NCBI GenBank assembly: GCA_947253305.1
Contig: CAMXYZ010000007.1
Coordinates: 1-25,873 of the forward strand
DNA length: 25,873 nt
DNA from: an uncultured Helcococcus sp.
GTDB taxonomy: Bacteria > Bacillota > Clostridia > Tissierellales > Peptoniphilaceae
Direction: 5' to 3'
Below are positions 1 through 6,852 of this stretch, one piece after another. Within the stretch, counting starts at the first letter, position 1, and every line of letters begins with the position of its first letter. The notes beneath the pieces are model-generated. The model was not told the DNA's origin, searched no databases, and saw only the letters and a program-made list of their open reading frames with translations. Both the position numbers and the translations under genes were made by a program.

Positions 1-2
1 CA

Positions 3-92
3 ATTGAGGCAGTAAAAGAAGCAGTTGAATTTGCTAAGGATGCACCATATCCAGAAGAGAGTGTTGCATTTGAAGACAACTTTGCAGACTAA
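3..92 (+). CDS. 2-oxoacid (pyruvate/acetoin) dehydrogenase E1 component, alpha subunit, C-terminal end
   Basis: Only the last 29 codons and the stop are in the window; the gene starts upstream. The readable tail (EAVEFAKDAPYPEES, ending in FAD) has the pattern of the C-terminus of thiamine-diphosphate E1-alpha subunits of the PdhA/AcoA type: an EAVEFA helix, then an SPYP-like segment and a short acidic tail. E1-alpha pairs with the E1-beta encoded 29 bases downstream to decarboxylate the 2-oxoacid (or acetoin) and reductively acetylate the lipoyl arm. The assignment rests on the tail plus the operon context (E1-beta, E2 and E3 follow directly), so the subunit is fairly sure and the substrate is not. 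Confidence 0.75.
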   Translation: MEAVKEAVEFAKDAPYPEESVAFEDNFAD

Positions 93-121
93 TCGATTAA
101 AGCTAGAAAAGGAGACAGATA

Positions 122-1117
122 ATGGGTGAAAAGAAAGAAATGCAATTTCGTGAAGCAATCAAGTTAGCGATGACTCACGAAATGCGTGAAGATGAAAATG
201 TATTTTTAATTGGTGAAGACGTAGGGATATTTGGTGGTGACTTTGGTACCACAGTAGGAATGCTAGAAGAATTTGGTCCAAAAAGAATTGTTGATACACC
301 AATTTCAGAAGCTGGAATCAATGGTTTAGCTACAGGTGCAGCATCAGTTGGATTGAGACCAATAGTTGACGTAACATTCATGGACTTTGTTACAATTGCG
401 ATGGATGCTATTGTTAACCAAGCAGCTCCAATGAGATATATGTTAGGTGGAGAAGTTCAAGTTCCAGTAGTATTTAGAATGGCTAATGGTGCAGGTACAG
501 GAGCTTCATCACAACATTCCAAAACATTAGAATCATGGTTTACACATATTCCAGGAATTAAAGTAGTTGCTCCAAGTAATCCAAATGACGCATATGGTCT
601 TTTAAGAGCAGCTATTAGGGATAATAACCCAGTAGTATACTTAGAGCCAAAGACTCATTTTGGTATGAGAGGAATGGTTGATGCAAGTGAAGATAATATT
701 GCAGAAATCGGTAAAGGTAAAATCGCAAGAGAAGGTAAAGATATTACTATCGTTTCTTGGGGAAAAGCATTCGTGCTTGCTGAAGAAGCAGCTGAAGAAT
801 TAGCGGGACAAGGAATTGATGTTGAATTAGTAGACTTAATGTCATTAATTCCATTAGATGAAGAAATTATATTTGAATCAGTGAAGAAGACTGGTAAATT
901 AGTTGTTGTTCACGATTCATTCAAGACATCAGGATTTGGTGGTGAAGTAGTTGCTAGAGTAGTTGAAAGCGAAGCATTTGATTTCTTAGATGCTCCAATA
1001 ATCCGTATAGCAAGTGCTGATACACATGTTCCATCAGCTCCAAACCTTGAAAAAGCAGTACAACCAAGTAAGGAAAAAGTTGTAGAGGCAGTTCTTAAGA
1101 CAGTTAATAAACAATAA
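122..1117 (+). CDS. pdhB: 2-oxoacid (pyruvate/acetoin) dehydrogenase E1 component, beta subunit
   Basis: 331 residues, the usual length for E1-beta. The N-terminal half has the family pattern GEDVG at about residue 31, then a GGxFGTT stretch and DTPISEAG near 59-66, the region that contacts thiamine diphosphate across the alpha/beta interface. The C-terminal half (from about 200) is the transketolase C-terminal domain. Start chosen at the ATG preceded by AAGGAG seven bases upstream. It lies between the E1-alpha tail and E2 (gap to E2 only 10 bases), so it is one cistron of a pdh/aco operon. Closest in character to AcoB-like and streptococcal PdhB proteins. The sequence alone does not separate pyruvate from acetoin dehydrogenase; the adjoining lplA and the lack of other acetoin genes make pyruvate at least as likely. 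Cytoplasmic. Confidence 0.9.
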   Translation: MGEKKEMQFREAIKLAMTHEMREDENVFLIGEDVGIFGGDFGTTVGMLEEFGPKRIVDTPISEAGINGLATGAASVGLRPIVDVTFMDFVTIAMDAIVNQAAPMRYMLGGEVQVPVVFRMANGAGTGASSQHSKTLESWFTHIPGIKVVAPSNPNDAYGLLRAAIRDNNPVVYLEPKTHFGMRGMVDASEDNIAEIGKGKIAREGKDITIVSWGKAFVLAEEAAEELAGQGIDVELVDLMSLIPLDEEIIFESVKKTGKLVVVHDSFKTSGFGGEVVARVVESEAFDFLDAPIIRIASADTHVPSAPNLEKAVQPSKEKVVEAVLKTVNKQ

Positions 1118-1127
1118 AGGAGAAGCA

Positions 1128-2162
1128 ATGGCAACAAAAAAATTTAGAGCTACTCCAGCCGCAAGAAGATATGCAAAAGATAATAATATTGACTTGTCAG
1201 AAGTAAAAGGTACTGGAGCAAAGGGGAGGGTTCACCTTGACGATGTAACAGAATACAAATTACATGGCATGGTTAAAATTTCTCCATTAGCACAAAGAAT
1301 AGCTGATATTGAAGGCTTGAATGTTGAAGTTATTGAAGGTTCCGGTCCAAATGGAAAGATTATGAAGAAAGACGTATTAGCACTTCTTCATGGTGAAGAT
1401 AAACAAGACAAGAAGGCTGAAGCTGTAGTTCAAGATACAAAAGAAGCAGAAACACAAGATTCTGATAGAGAAGAAAGAATCAAGATGCCAGCAATCAAGA
1501 GAGTTGTTGGTAAGAGAATGAGAGAATCTACACAAGTATCACCAACATATCAAGTAACAGTTGCAATCGATATGACAAATCTATTAGCATTTAGAAAACA
1601 AACTGTAGATTTAGTTCTTGAAAAAACTGGTGAAAAACCATCAGTTACAGATTATATCTCATTAGCAGTAGTTAAAGCACTACAAAAACATAAATATGTA
1701 AATGCATCAGTAAGCGAAGATGAAAGTGAAATTATATTCCACAATTATGTAAGTCTTGCAATTGCAGTAGGAACAGATGAAGGACTTTATGTTCCTGTAA
1801 TTAAAGATGCAGATAAGATGAGCTTTAGCGAATTAGTAGTGGAATCAAAGAGAGTAATTAAAGCTACACTTGAAGGAAAATTAAAACCAAATGAAATGCA
1901 AGGTTCAACATTTACAATTTCAAACCTAGGTATGTTTGGTGTTGAATCATTTACATCAATAATTAATCAACCAAATACAGCAATACTATCAGTTTCTTCA
2001 ACAGTTAAGAAACCAGTAGTAGTTGATGATGAAATTGTAGTAAGACCAATGATGAATATTTCACTAAATGCTGACCATAGAATTATCGATGGTTTAGAAG
2101 GTGCAAAATTCATGCAAACATTAAAACAAAACTTAGAAAATCCAGTTGGATTATTGTTATAG
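1128..2162 (+). CDS. pdhC: Dihydrolipoamide acetyltransferase (E2) without a lipoyl domain
   Basis: 344 residues forming the core of the dehydrogenase complex, which moves the acetyl group from lipoamide to CoA. Domain order seen: a peripheral subunit-binding domain at about 5-42 (FRATPAARRYAKDNNIDL, then GTGAKGRV), a second one at about 50-88 (ISPLAQRIADIEGLNV, then GSGPNGKI), an acidic linker at about 90-120, then the catalytic acyltransferase domain ending in the DHRIIDG motif with His317 and Asp321. No N-terminal lipoyl domain is present, although most E2 proteins have one to three; the downstream E3 carries one instead. From memory, streptococcal PDH E2 proteins have the same tandem-binding-domain layout, so this is a recognised though minority architecture. 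AAAGGAG precedes the ATG. Confidence 0.9.
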   Translation: MATKKFRATPAARRYAKDNNIDLSEVKGTGAKGRVHLDDVTEYKLHGMVKISPLAQRIADIEGLNVEVIEGSGPNGKIMKKDVLALLHGEDKQDKKAEAVVQDTKEAETQDSDREERIKMPAIKRVVGKRMRESTQVSPTYQVTVAIDMTNLLAFRKQTVDLVLEKTGEKPSVTDYISLAVVKALQKHKYVNASVSEDESEIIFHNYVSLAIAVGTDEGLYVPVIKDADKMSFSELVVESKRVIKATLEGKLKPNEMQGSTFTISNLGMFGVESFTSIINQPNTAILSVSSTVKKPVVVDDEIVVRPMMNISLNADHRIIDGLEGAKFMQTLKQNLENPVGLLL

Positions 2163-2181
2163 TTAAGAAGGGAGCAAATAT

Positions 2182-3927
2182 ATGGCATATGAAGTAATCA
2201 TGCCGAAAGCCGGTTCAGAAATGGAAGAGGGCGAAATCGTACAATGGCTTAAGGCTGAAGGTGATGAAGTAAAGGTTGGAGAGCCTTTATTAGAAATAGT
2301 AACAGATAAAGTTAATATGGAAGTAGAAGCGGAAGATTCTGGTACTTTACTAAAAATTATTCATAAAGCAGGGGAAATAGTTCCTGTTGTAACAACAATC
2401 GGTTGGATTGGTGAACCTGGTGAAGAAATTCCAGAAACAGAAGGTTCTTCAGATAAAAAAGAAGAAGTAAAAGAAGAATTACCAAAAGAAGTAATGCCTG
2501 AATCAGTTGCAAAAGCTGATACTACACAAGCACCAAAGAGAGAAAGAAAAGGTGATTATGACGTTGTAGTTATCGGTGGTGGACCTGCAGGTTATGTAGC
2601 TGCAATTAGAGCTGCTCAATTAGGTGGAAAAGTTGCAGTGGTTGAAGGTAGCGTAGTTGGTGGTACATGTCTAAATAGAGGATGTATTCCAACAAAAACA
2701 TATCTACACAATGCTGAAATAATCAACCATATTAAAGAAGCAGATAGAAGAGGTATCAAATTAGTAAATGATGCTTTCAAGGTAGATATGCAACAAACAG
2801 TTAAAGTTAAAAATGATGTAGTTAAGAAGCTTACAGGTGGAGTTGCTGGACTATTAAAATCATACGGAATTAAATTATTCGAAGGTTGGGGAACAATCAC
2901 AAAGGATAAGAAAGTTTCCGTAAACGAAGGTGAACATATAATTGATGCTGACAAGATTATCTTTGCTGGTGGTTCAAGCGTAAGAATGTTAGACTTACCA
3001 GGAATGGATAGTGAAAGAGTATTAACATCAGATACAATTTTAGACTTAGAAGTATTACCAAATAGACTAGTTGTAGTTGGTGGTGGTGTTATAGGTAGTG
3101 AAATTGGACAAGCATTCTCATCATTTGGAACAAAAGTTACAATCTTACAAAGTGCAGATAGAATCCTAAATATATTAGACAAAGATTTATCTGATGTAGT
3201 AACAAAGAGATTCCAAAAAGAAGGAATTGATATAGTAACAAATGCTAGATTTGCAGGTGTTGAAGAAAAAGGAAATGAAATTGTTGTTAAAGTAGAAGGT
3301 GGAGACGATATCGTTGCTGATTATGTATTACTTTCAGTTGGTCGTGTACCAAACTTAACAGGTTTAGGTGAAGTTGAATTAGCACAAGAAAGAGGAAGAA
3401 TTAAAGTTAACGAATTTATGGAAACCTCTGACCCAGACATCTATGCACCTGGTGATATCAATGGTGAATTAATGTTAGCTCATGCTGCATTTAAGATGGG
3501 TGAAATAGCTGCAGAAAATGCAATGGGTGCTAATAAGAAAGTATCACTAAAATCAATTCCATCAGCAGTTTATACATTCCCAGAAGTTGCAACTGTAGGT
3601 TTAACAGAAGAAGAAGCTAAGAAGAAATACGACATTAAAGTAGGTAGATTCGCATTTGCTGCAAATGGTAGAGCTTTAGGTTCAGATCAAACAGAAGGAT
3701 TCGTAAAAGTAATTATGGATACAAAATATCATGAAATATTAGGTGTTCATATAGTAGGACCTTCAGCAGCAGAAATAATTAACGAAGCTGTAACTATAAT
3801 TCAAACAGAAATGACAGTAGATGATGTTATTGAAGCAATGCACGGACATCCAACATACTCAGAAGCTTTATATGAAGCTATTGCAGACTGTTTAGATAGA
3901 TCAATACACCTACCTAAGAAAAAATAA
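2182..3927 (+). CDS. pdhD: Dihydrolipoamide dehydrogenase (E3) with N-terminal lipoyl domain
   Basis: 581 residues, about 110 longer than a plain E3. Residues 1-80 are a biotinyl/lipoyl domain with the modified lysine expected at Lys43 in TDKVNME. An acidic/proline linker at about 83-120 follows. The flavoprotein starts with the FAD-binding VVVIGGGPAGYVAA, then the redox-active disulfide CLNRGC, an NAD-binding VVVGGGVIGSEIG, and the C-terminal dimerisation domain with HGHPTYSE holding the active-site His-Glu pair. It reoxidises dihydrolipoamide with FAD and NAD+. Because E2 here lacks a lipoyl domain, the swinging arm of the complex is probably on this protein. E2 ends 19 bases before the start; a GGGAG Shine-Dalgarno precedes the ATG. 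The next gene encodes the ligase likely to lipoylate Lys43. Confidence 0.95.
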   Translation: MAYEVIMPKAGSEMEEGEIVQWLKAEGDEVKVGEPLLEIVTDKVNMEVEAEDSGTLLKIIHKAGEIVPVVTTIGWIGEPGEEIPETEGSSDKKEEVKEELPKEVMPESVAKADTTQAPKRERKGDYDVVVIGGGPAGYVAAIRAAQLGGKVAVVEGSVVGGTCLNRGCIPTKTYLHNAEIINHIKEADRRGIKLVNDAFKVDMQQTVKVKNDVVKKLTGGVAGLLKSYGIKLFEGWGTITKDKKVSVNEGEHIIDADKIIFAGGSSVRMLDLPGMDSERVLTSDTILDLEVLPNRLVVVGGGVIGSEIGQAFSSFGTKVTILQSADRILNILDKDLSDVVTKRFQKEGIDIVTNARFAGVEEKGNEIVVKVEGGDDIVADYVLLSVGRVPNLTGLGEVELAQERGRIKVNEFMETSDPDIYAPGDINGELMLAHAAFKMGEIAAENAMGANKKVSLKSIPSAVYTFPEVATVGLTEEEAKKKYDIKVGRFAFAANGRALGSDQTEGFVKVIMDTKYHEILGVHIVGPSAAEIINEAVTIIQTEMTVDDVIEAMHGHPTYSEALYEAIADCLDRSIHLPKKK

Positions 3928-3929
3928 AC

Positions 3930-4916
3930 ATGATTTATATAGAATCAAATTCTAATGACCCAGCTTACAATACAGCGCTTGAGTTATTTGCGTTTAACGA
4001 ATTAGCAAAAGAAGATGATGTATTTTATCTTTGGATTAACAAGCCTTGTATTGTGGTTGGGAAAAACCAAAATACTAGAGAAGAGATTGATCAAGAATAT
4101 TGTGATGATCATGGGATTCAAATAGTAAGGAGAATTAGTGGTGGTGGTGCTGTATATCACGATTATAATAATCTTAATTATACAATAATATCTAATAAAA
4201 ACACCGAACCATTTGACTTCAAATCTATGAGTCAACCTGTAATTGAAACTTTAAAAGAAATGGGTGTAGATGCTGAGTTTACAGGAAGAAATGATCTACA
4301 AATTGGAGATAGAAAATTTAGTGGAAATGCTCAATATATTAAAGGTAACAGAATTATGCATCATGGTGCAATGCTATTTGATGTGGATCTATCAGTATTA
4401 TCAAAAGCTCTAAGAGTTTCTAAGGACAAGATTGAGTCTAAGGGCAAAAAATCTGTAAGATCAAGAGTAACTAATATAAAAGAGCATATGGAAGATCAAT
4501 CATGGACTACTGAAGATTTCATGCATAAGTTAAGAGACTATATGGATGAAAAATACAATATGACAAGATATGAATTAACAGAGGAAGATGAGAAGAAAAT
4601 TCAAGCTATAAAGGCTGAAAAGAACGACTCATGGGATTGGGTATATGGAATTAATCCAGACTTTACAATACAAAGAAATAGAAGATTACCATCTGGAAAA
4701 GTTGAAGCAAATATCAATGTAATAAAGGGAGTAATTGAAAATATTAAATTCTTTGGAGACTTCTTTGGTGTAAAAGATGTTCAAGAATTATCCAATATGT
4801 TAATCGGAACAAAATATGATAAAGAGTCCATTAAAAAAATTATAAACAAAGTGAATATTAACGACTATTTCTTAGGCGTAACAAATGAAGAAGCTTTGGA
4901 TATATTAGTAGATTAA
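3930..4916 (+). CDS. lplA: Lipoate-protein ligase A
   Basis: 328 residues, the standard length for LplA with its C-terminal accessory domain. It activates free lipoate with ATP to lipoyl-AMP and transfers it to an acceptor lysine. Visible motifs: RRISGGGAVYHD near residues 67-78 followed by NLNYTII (lipoate-binding loop), and KFSGNA near 130-135, which contains the conserved lysine contacting lipoyl-AMP. The C-terminal part from about 250 matches the LplA accessory domain (PSGKVEANINVIKGVIE). The start codon is only two bases after the E3 stop and there is no clear Shine-Dalgarno (AAGAAAAAATAAAC precedes it), so translation is probably coupled to E3. Last gene of the operon; a hairpin terminator follows. 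Presence here points to scavenging of external lipoate rather than synthesis, which is an inference. Confidence 0.95.
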   Translation: MIYIESNSNDPAYNTALELFAFNELAKEDDVFYLWINKPCIVVGKNQNTREEIDQEYCDDHGIQIVRRISGGGAVYHDYNNLNYTIISNKNTEPFDFKSMSQPVIETLKEMGVDAEFTGRNDLQIGDRKFSGNAQYIKGNRIMHHGAMLFDVDLSVLSKALRVSKDKIESKGKKSVRSRVTNIKEHMEDQSWTTEDFMHKLRDYMDEKYNMTRYELTEEDEKKIQAIKAEKNDSWDWVYGINPDFTIQRNRRLPSGKVEANINVIKGVIENIKFFGDFFGVKDVQELSNMLIGTKYDKESIKKIINKVNINDYFLGVTNEEALDILVD

Positions 4917-4930
4917 TAATAAGTTCATAC

Positions 4931-4974
4931 AAAATGTATCAATTTTTCCTTTGCGGGAGAGATTGATACATTTT
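4931..4974 (+). terminator. Rho-independent terminator of the pdh-lplA operon
   Basis: AAAATGTATCAAT (4931-4943) pairs perfectly with ATTGATACATTTT (4962-4974), a 13-bp stem with an 18-base loop, followed by a T-rich tract. It begins 15 bases after the lplA stop. Confidence 0.85.
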
Positions 4975-4979
4975 ATTTT

Positions 4980-5140
4980 TAAATAAATTTATGTGAAATA
5001 TTAAATTATAACAATTATTTAAAATTTGATTTTAAATTTCTTATATTTTCAAAATATTTTAAAGAATATATATACAGAAATATCTATATTACAAAAACTA
5101 TGAACATCAATCAAACTTGCATATATCAATATTATTAAAA
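4980..5140. other. AT-rich intergenic stretch without a recognised element
   Basis: Part of the 428-base gap between lplA and the ribonucleotide reductase operon, the only gap in the window over 300 bases. This portion is almost pure A/T. I see no open reading frame with a ribosome binding site, no RNA gene and no clear repeat in it. The regulatory elements of the gap lie further right (5141-5314). Confidence 0.5.
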
Positions 5141-5170
5141 ATTTAACCGAAAATATAAAAGTATAAAAAA

Positions 5171-5186
5171 ACAATCTATATATTGA
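5171..5186. promoter_or_regulatory. NrdR-like box 1
   Basis: ACAATCTATATATTGA matches the NrdR box consensus acaCwATATATwGtgt at about 12 of 16 positions and is nearly palindromic (CAAT...ATTG). Its centre lies exactly 32 bp from the centre of box 2, three helical turns, the usual spacing of NrdR box pairs. It overlaps a good -35 candidate, TTGACT at 5184-5189. Confidence 0.75.
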
Positions 5187-5202
5187 CTATTTTGAAAAGA
5201 TG

Positions 5203-5218
5203 ACACGATATATAGTAT
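5203..5218. promoter_or_regulatory. NrdR-like box 2
   Basis: ACACGATATATAGTAT matches the NrdR consensus at about 14 of 16 positions. With box 1 it forms a phased pair upstream of the redoxin-nrdB-nrdA operon. NrdR is the ATP/dATP-sensing repressor of bacterial ribonucleotide reductase genes; its own gene is not in the window. Confidence 0.8.
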
Positions 5219-5281
5219 AAATGTTTAATTTCCAACATTTAGCCGGAAAATATAAAATAAATTTATTTTTTAAAAAAAACT

Positions 5282-5314
5282 TTGAATTTAGTGGTCGTTT
5301 TGTTGTATTATAAT
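5282..5314 (+). promoter_or_regulatory. Candidate sigma-A promoter of the ribonucleotide reductase operon
   Basis: A perfect -10 hexamer TATAAT at 5309-5314, overlapped by TATTAT at 5306-5311. TTGAAT at 5282-5287 is 18 bases from the latter. It lies about 30 bases before the redoxin gene and about 65 bases downstream of NrdR box 2. A second possible promoter uses TTGACT at 5184-5189 inside the boxes, so the real start site is uncertain. Confidence 0.5.
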
Positions 5315-5344
5315 ACATAGTTAAAGATTTTAAGGGAGAGTAAA

Positions 5345-5572
5345 ATGGAGAAAAAAATTACAATATATAGTAATACTGGTTGCGGAAAATGCAATATGTT
5401 AAAGAGATGGTTAGATATGAAAGAAATTTCTTATGAAGAACTAAATATCAGTGAGAATGAAGATGCTCGTCAAAATCTTTTATCAAAAGGGTTGAGACAA
5501 TTACCACAGATTGAAATTAATGGAAATATAATAGAGTTCGAAGAATATAATGATATTCTAAATTATTTATAG
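5345..5572 (+). CDS. nrdH: Glutaredoxin/NrdH-like redoxin of the ribonucleotide reductase operon
   Basis: 75 residues, a minimal thioredoxin-fold redoxin. The active site is CGKC at residues 13-16 after ITIYSNTG. LPQIEINGN near 52-60 supplies the conserved cis-proline and substrate loop of glutaredoxins. It probably passes electrons to the C-terminal CxxC pair of the NrdA encoded two genes downstream. A strong AAGGGAGAG ribosome binding site precedes the ATG. The TAG stop is separated from the nrdB start by only nine bases, and the two genes are in the same reading frame with no other stop between them. In at least one relative (Facklamia ignava, recalled from the literature) a glutaredoxin domain is fused directly to ATP-cone NrdB, so this looks like the unfused counterpart. 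NrdH versus glutaredoxin is not settled by the sequence. Confidence 0.85.
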   Translation: MEKKITIYSNTGCGKCNMLKRWLDMKEISYEELNISENEDARQNLLSKGLRQLPQIEINGNIIEFEEYNDILNYL

Positions 5573-5581
5573 GAGATTACA

Positions 5582-6832
5582 ATGCTTAAGACAGTTATAA
5601 AAAGAAATGGTGAGATAGTAGATTTTAATAAAGAAAAGATTATTATAGCGATAACAAAAGCGAATCAAGAATCAGAAGAGATGACAACACAGAATATTCT
5701 TGATGCAGCTACTCAAGTTGTAGAAGCATTTGACACAGATAGTGCAGATGTTGAAAGTATACAAGATAAGGTAGAAGAAGTTTTAATGTTAAATAGGCAT
5801 ACACATACAGCTAAAAAATATATCTTATATCGTGAAGAGAGAAAAAAAGAAAGAAGAAGAGATATATTTAAGCCTAGAAAGAATTTAAAGCCTTATGAAT
5901 ATCCAGAACTTGAACTATATAAAGAAGCTATACAACATTCATACTGGTTGCATACAGAATACAATTACACATCAGATATTCAAGACTATAAGGTTAATGT
6001 TAAGCCACATGAAAGAACAGCTATCAAAAATTCAATGCTAGCAATTGCACAAGTTGAAGTTGATGTTAAGCAGTTCTGGGGAGATCTATATAAGAGATTA
6101 CCTAAGCCAGAATTAGCGAATGTTGGTTACACATTTGCTGAATCAGAAGTTAGACATAGTGATGCATATGCTCATTTATTAGAACTTTTAGGATTAAATA
6201 GTGAATTTGAGAAAATTGATGAAATTCCAGCACTAAGTAATCGTGTTAATTATTTGAAGAAACATAATGAATATGCTAGAACCGGAAGCGATAGAGATTT
6301 TGCAATAGCGATACTTTTATTCTCAGCATTTATCGAACATATTTCTTTATTTAGTCAATTCTTAATTATTATGTCATTTAATAAATACAGCAATCTATTT
6401 AGTGGCATTTCAAATGTAATTGAGGCTACATCAAAAGAAGAACAACTTCATGGTGAATTTGGTGTAGATTTAATTAATACTATTAGAGAAGAAAAACCAA
6501 AATGGTTCGATGATGATTTAGCAAATGACATCTACGAATTAGTAAAAGAAGCATATAATTCAGAGCATGAATTATTAGATTGGATTTTTGAAGATGGCGA
6601 ATTAGATTTTATGCCAAGATATACAGTTCAAGAATTCATTAAAAATAGATTAAATAATTCTTTAGAAGCAATAGGACTTGAAAGAATTTTTGAAGTGGAC
6701 GAAGAAGAAGTTAAAAAGACAGATTGGTTTGACGATGAAGTTATAGCTACAAAGCATGTAGACTTCTTTGAAAAGAGATCTGTTAACTATACCAAGAGAT
6801 CAAGAAGCATCACAGCTGACGATTTATTTTAA
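5582..6832 (+). CDS. nrdB: Class I ribonucleotide reductase radical-generating subunit with N-terminal ATP-cone
   Basis: 416 residues, longer than an ordinary R2 by an N-terminal ATP-cone (about 1-90; KRNGEIVDFNKEKI at 7-20). The ferritin-like R2 fold follows. Likely dimetal ligands: Glu159, Glu189 and His192 (EVRH), Glu252 (FIEH) and Glu287/His290 (EQLH). The radical tyrosine position is kept as Tyr196, four residues after His192. The C-terminus (SRSITADDLF) is the usual flexible tail that docks in NrdA. ATP-cones normally sit on NrdA. R2 proteins with their own cone are known from Leeuwenhoekiella blandensis and Facklamia ignava, where dATP drives inhibitory oligomers of R2. No nrdI is nearby, which argues against class Ib. 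A Shine-Dalgarno (GGAG) precedes the start and the stop lies 20 bases before nrdA. Metal type (Mn or Fe) cannot be read from sequence. Confidence 0.92.
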   Translation: MLKTVIKRNGEIVDFNKEKIIIAITKANQESEEMTTQNILDAATQVVEAFDTDSADVESIQDKVEEVLMLNRHTHTAKKYILYREERKKERRRDIFKPRKNLKPYEYPELELYKEAIQHSYWLHTEYNYTSDIQDYKVNVKPHERTAIKNSMLAIAQVEVDVKQFWGDLYKRLPKPELANVGYTFAESEVRHSDAYAHLLELLGLNSEFEKIDEIPALSNRVNYLKKHNEYARTGSDRDFAIAILLFSAFIEHISLFSQFLIIMSFNKYSNLFSGISNVIEATSKEEQLHGEFGVDLINTIREEKPKWFDDDLANDIYELVKEAYNSEHELLDWIFEDGELDFMPRYTVQEFIKNRLNNSLEAIGLERIFEVDEEEVKKTDWFDDEVIATKHVDFFEKRSVNYTKRSRSITADDLF

Positions 6833-6852
6833 GATAATTAAGGGAGACAATT

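Larger units (their letters stand above)
5141..5257 (+). repeat. Imperfect direct repeat flanking the NrdR-like boxes
   Basis: ATTTAACCGAAAATATAAAA at 5141-5160 and a near copy at 5237-5257, which differs by one A-to-G substitution and one inserted G (ATTTAGCCGG then AAAATATAAAA). The copies start 96 bases apart and bracket the two NrdR-like boxes at 5171-5218. No known binding-site family is recognised. The coordinates span both copies. Confidence 0.45.

Noticed and set aside
2616..3182. Long open frame on the minus strand inside the E3 gene
   Set aside because: It is the antisense shadow of a gene with clear flavoprotein motifs, has no ribosome binding site and no recognisable protein features.
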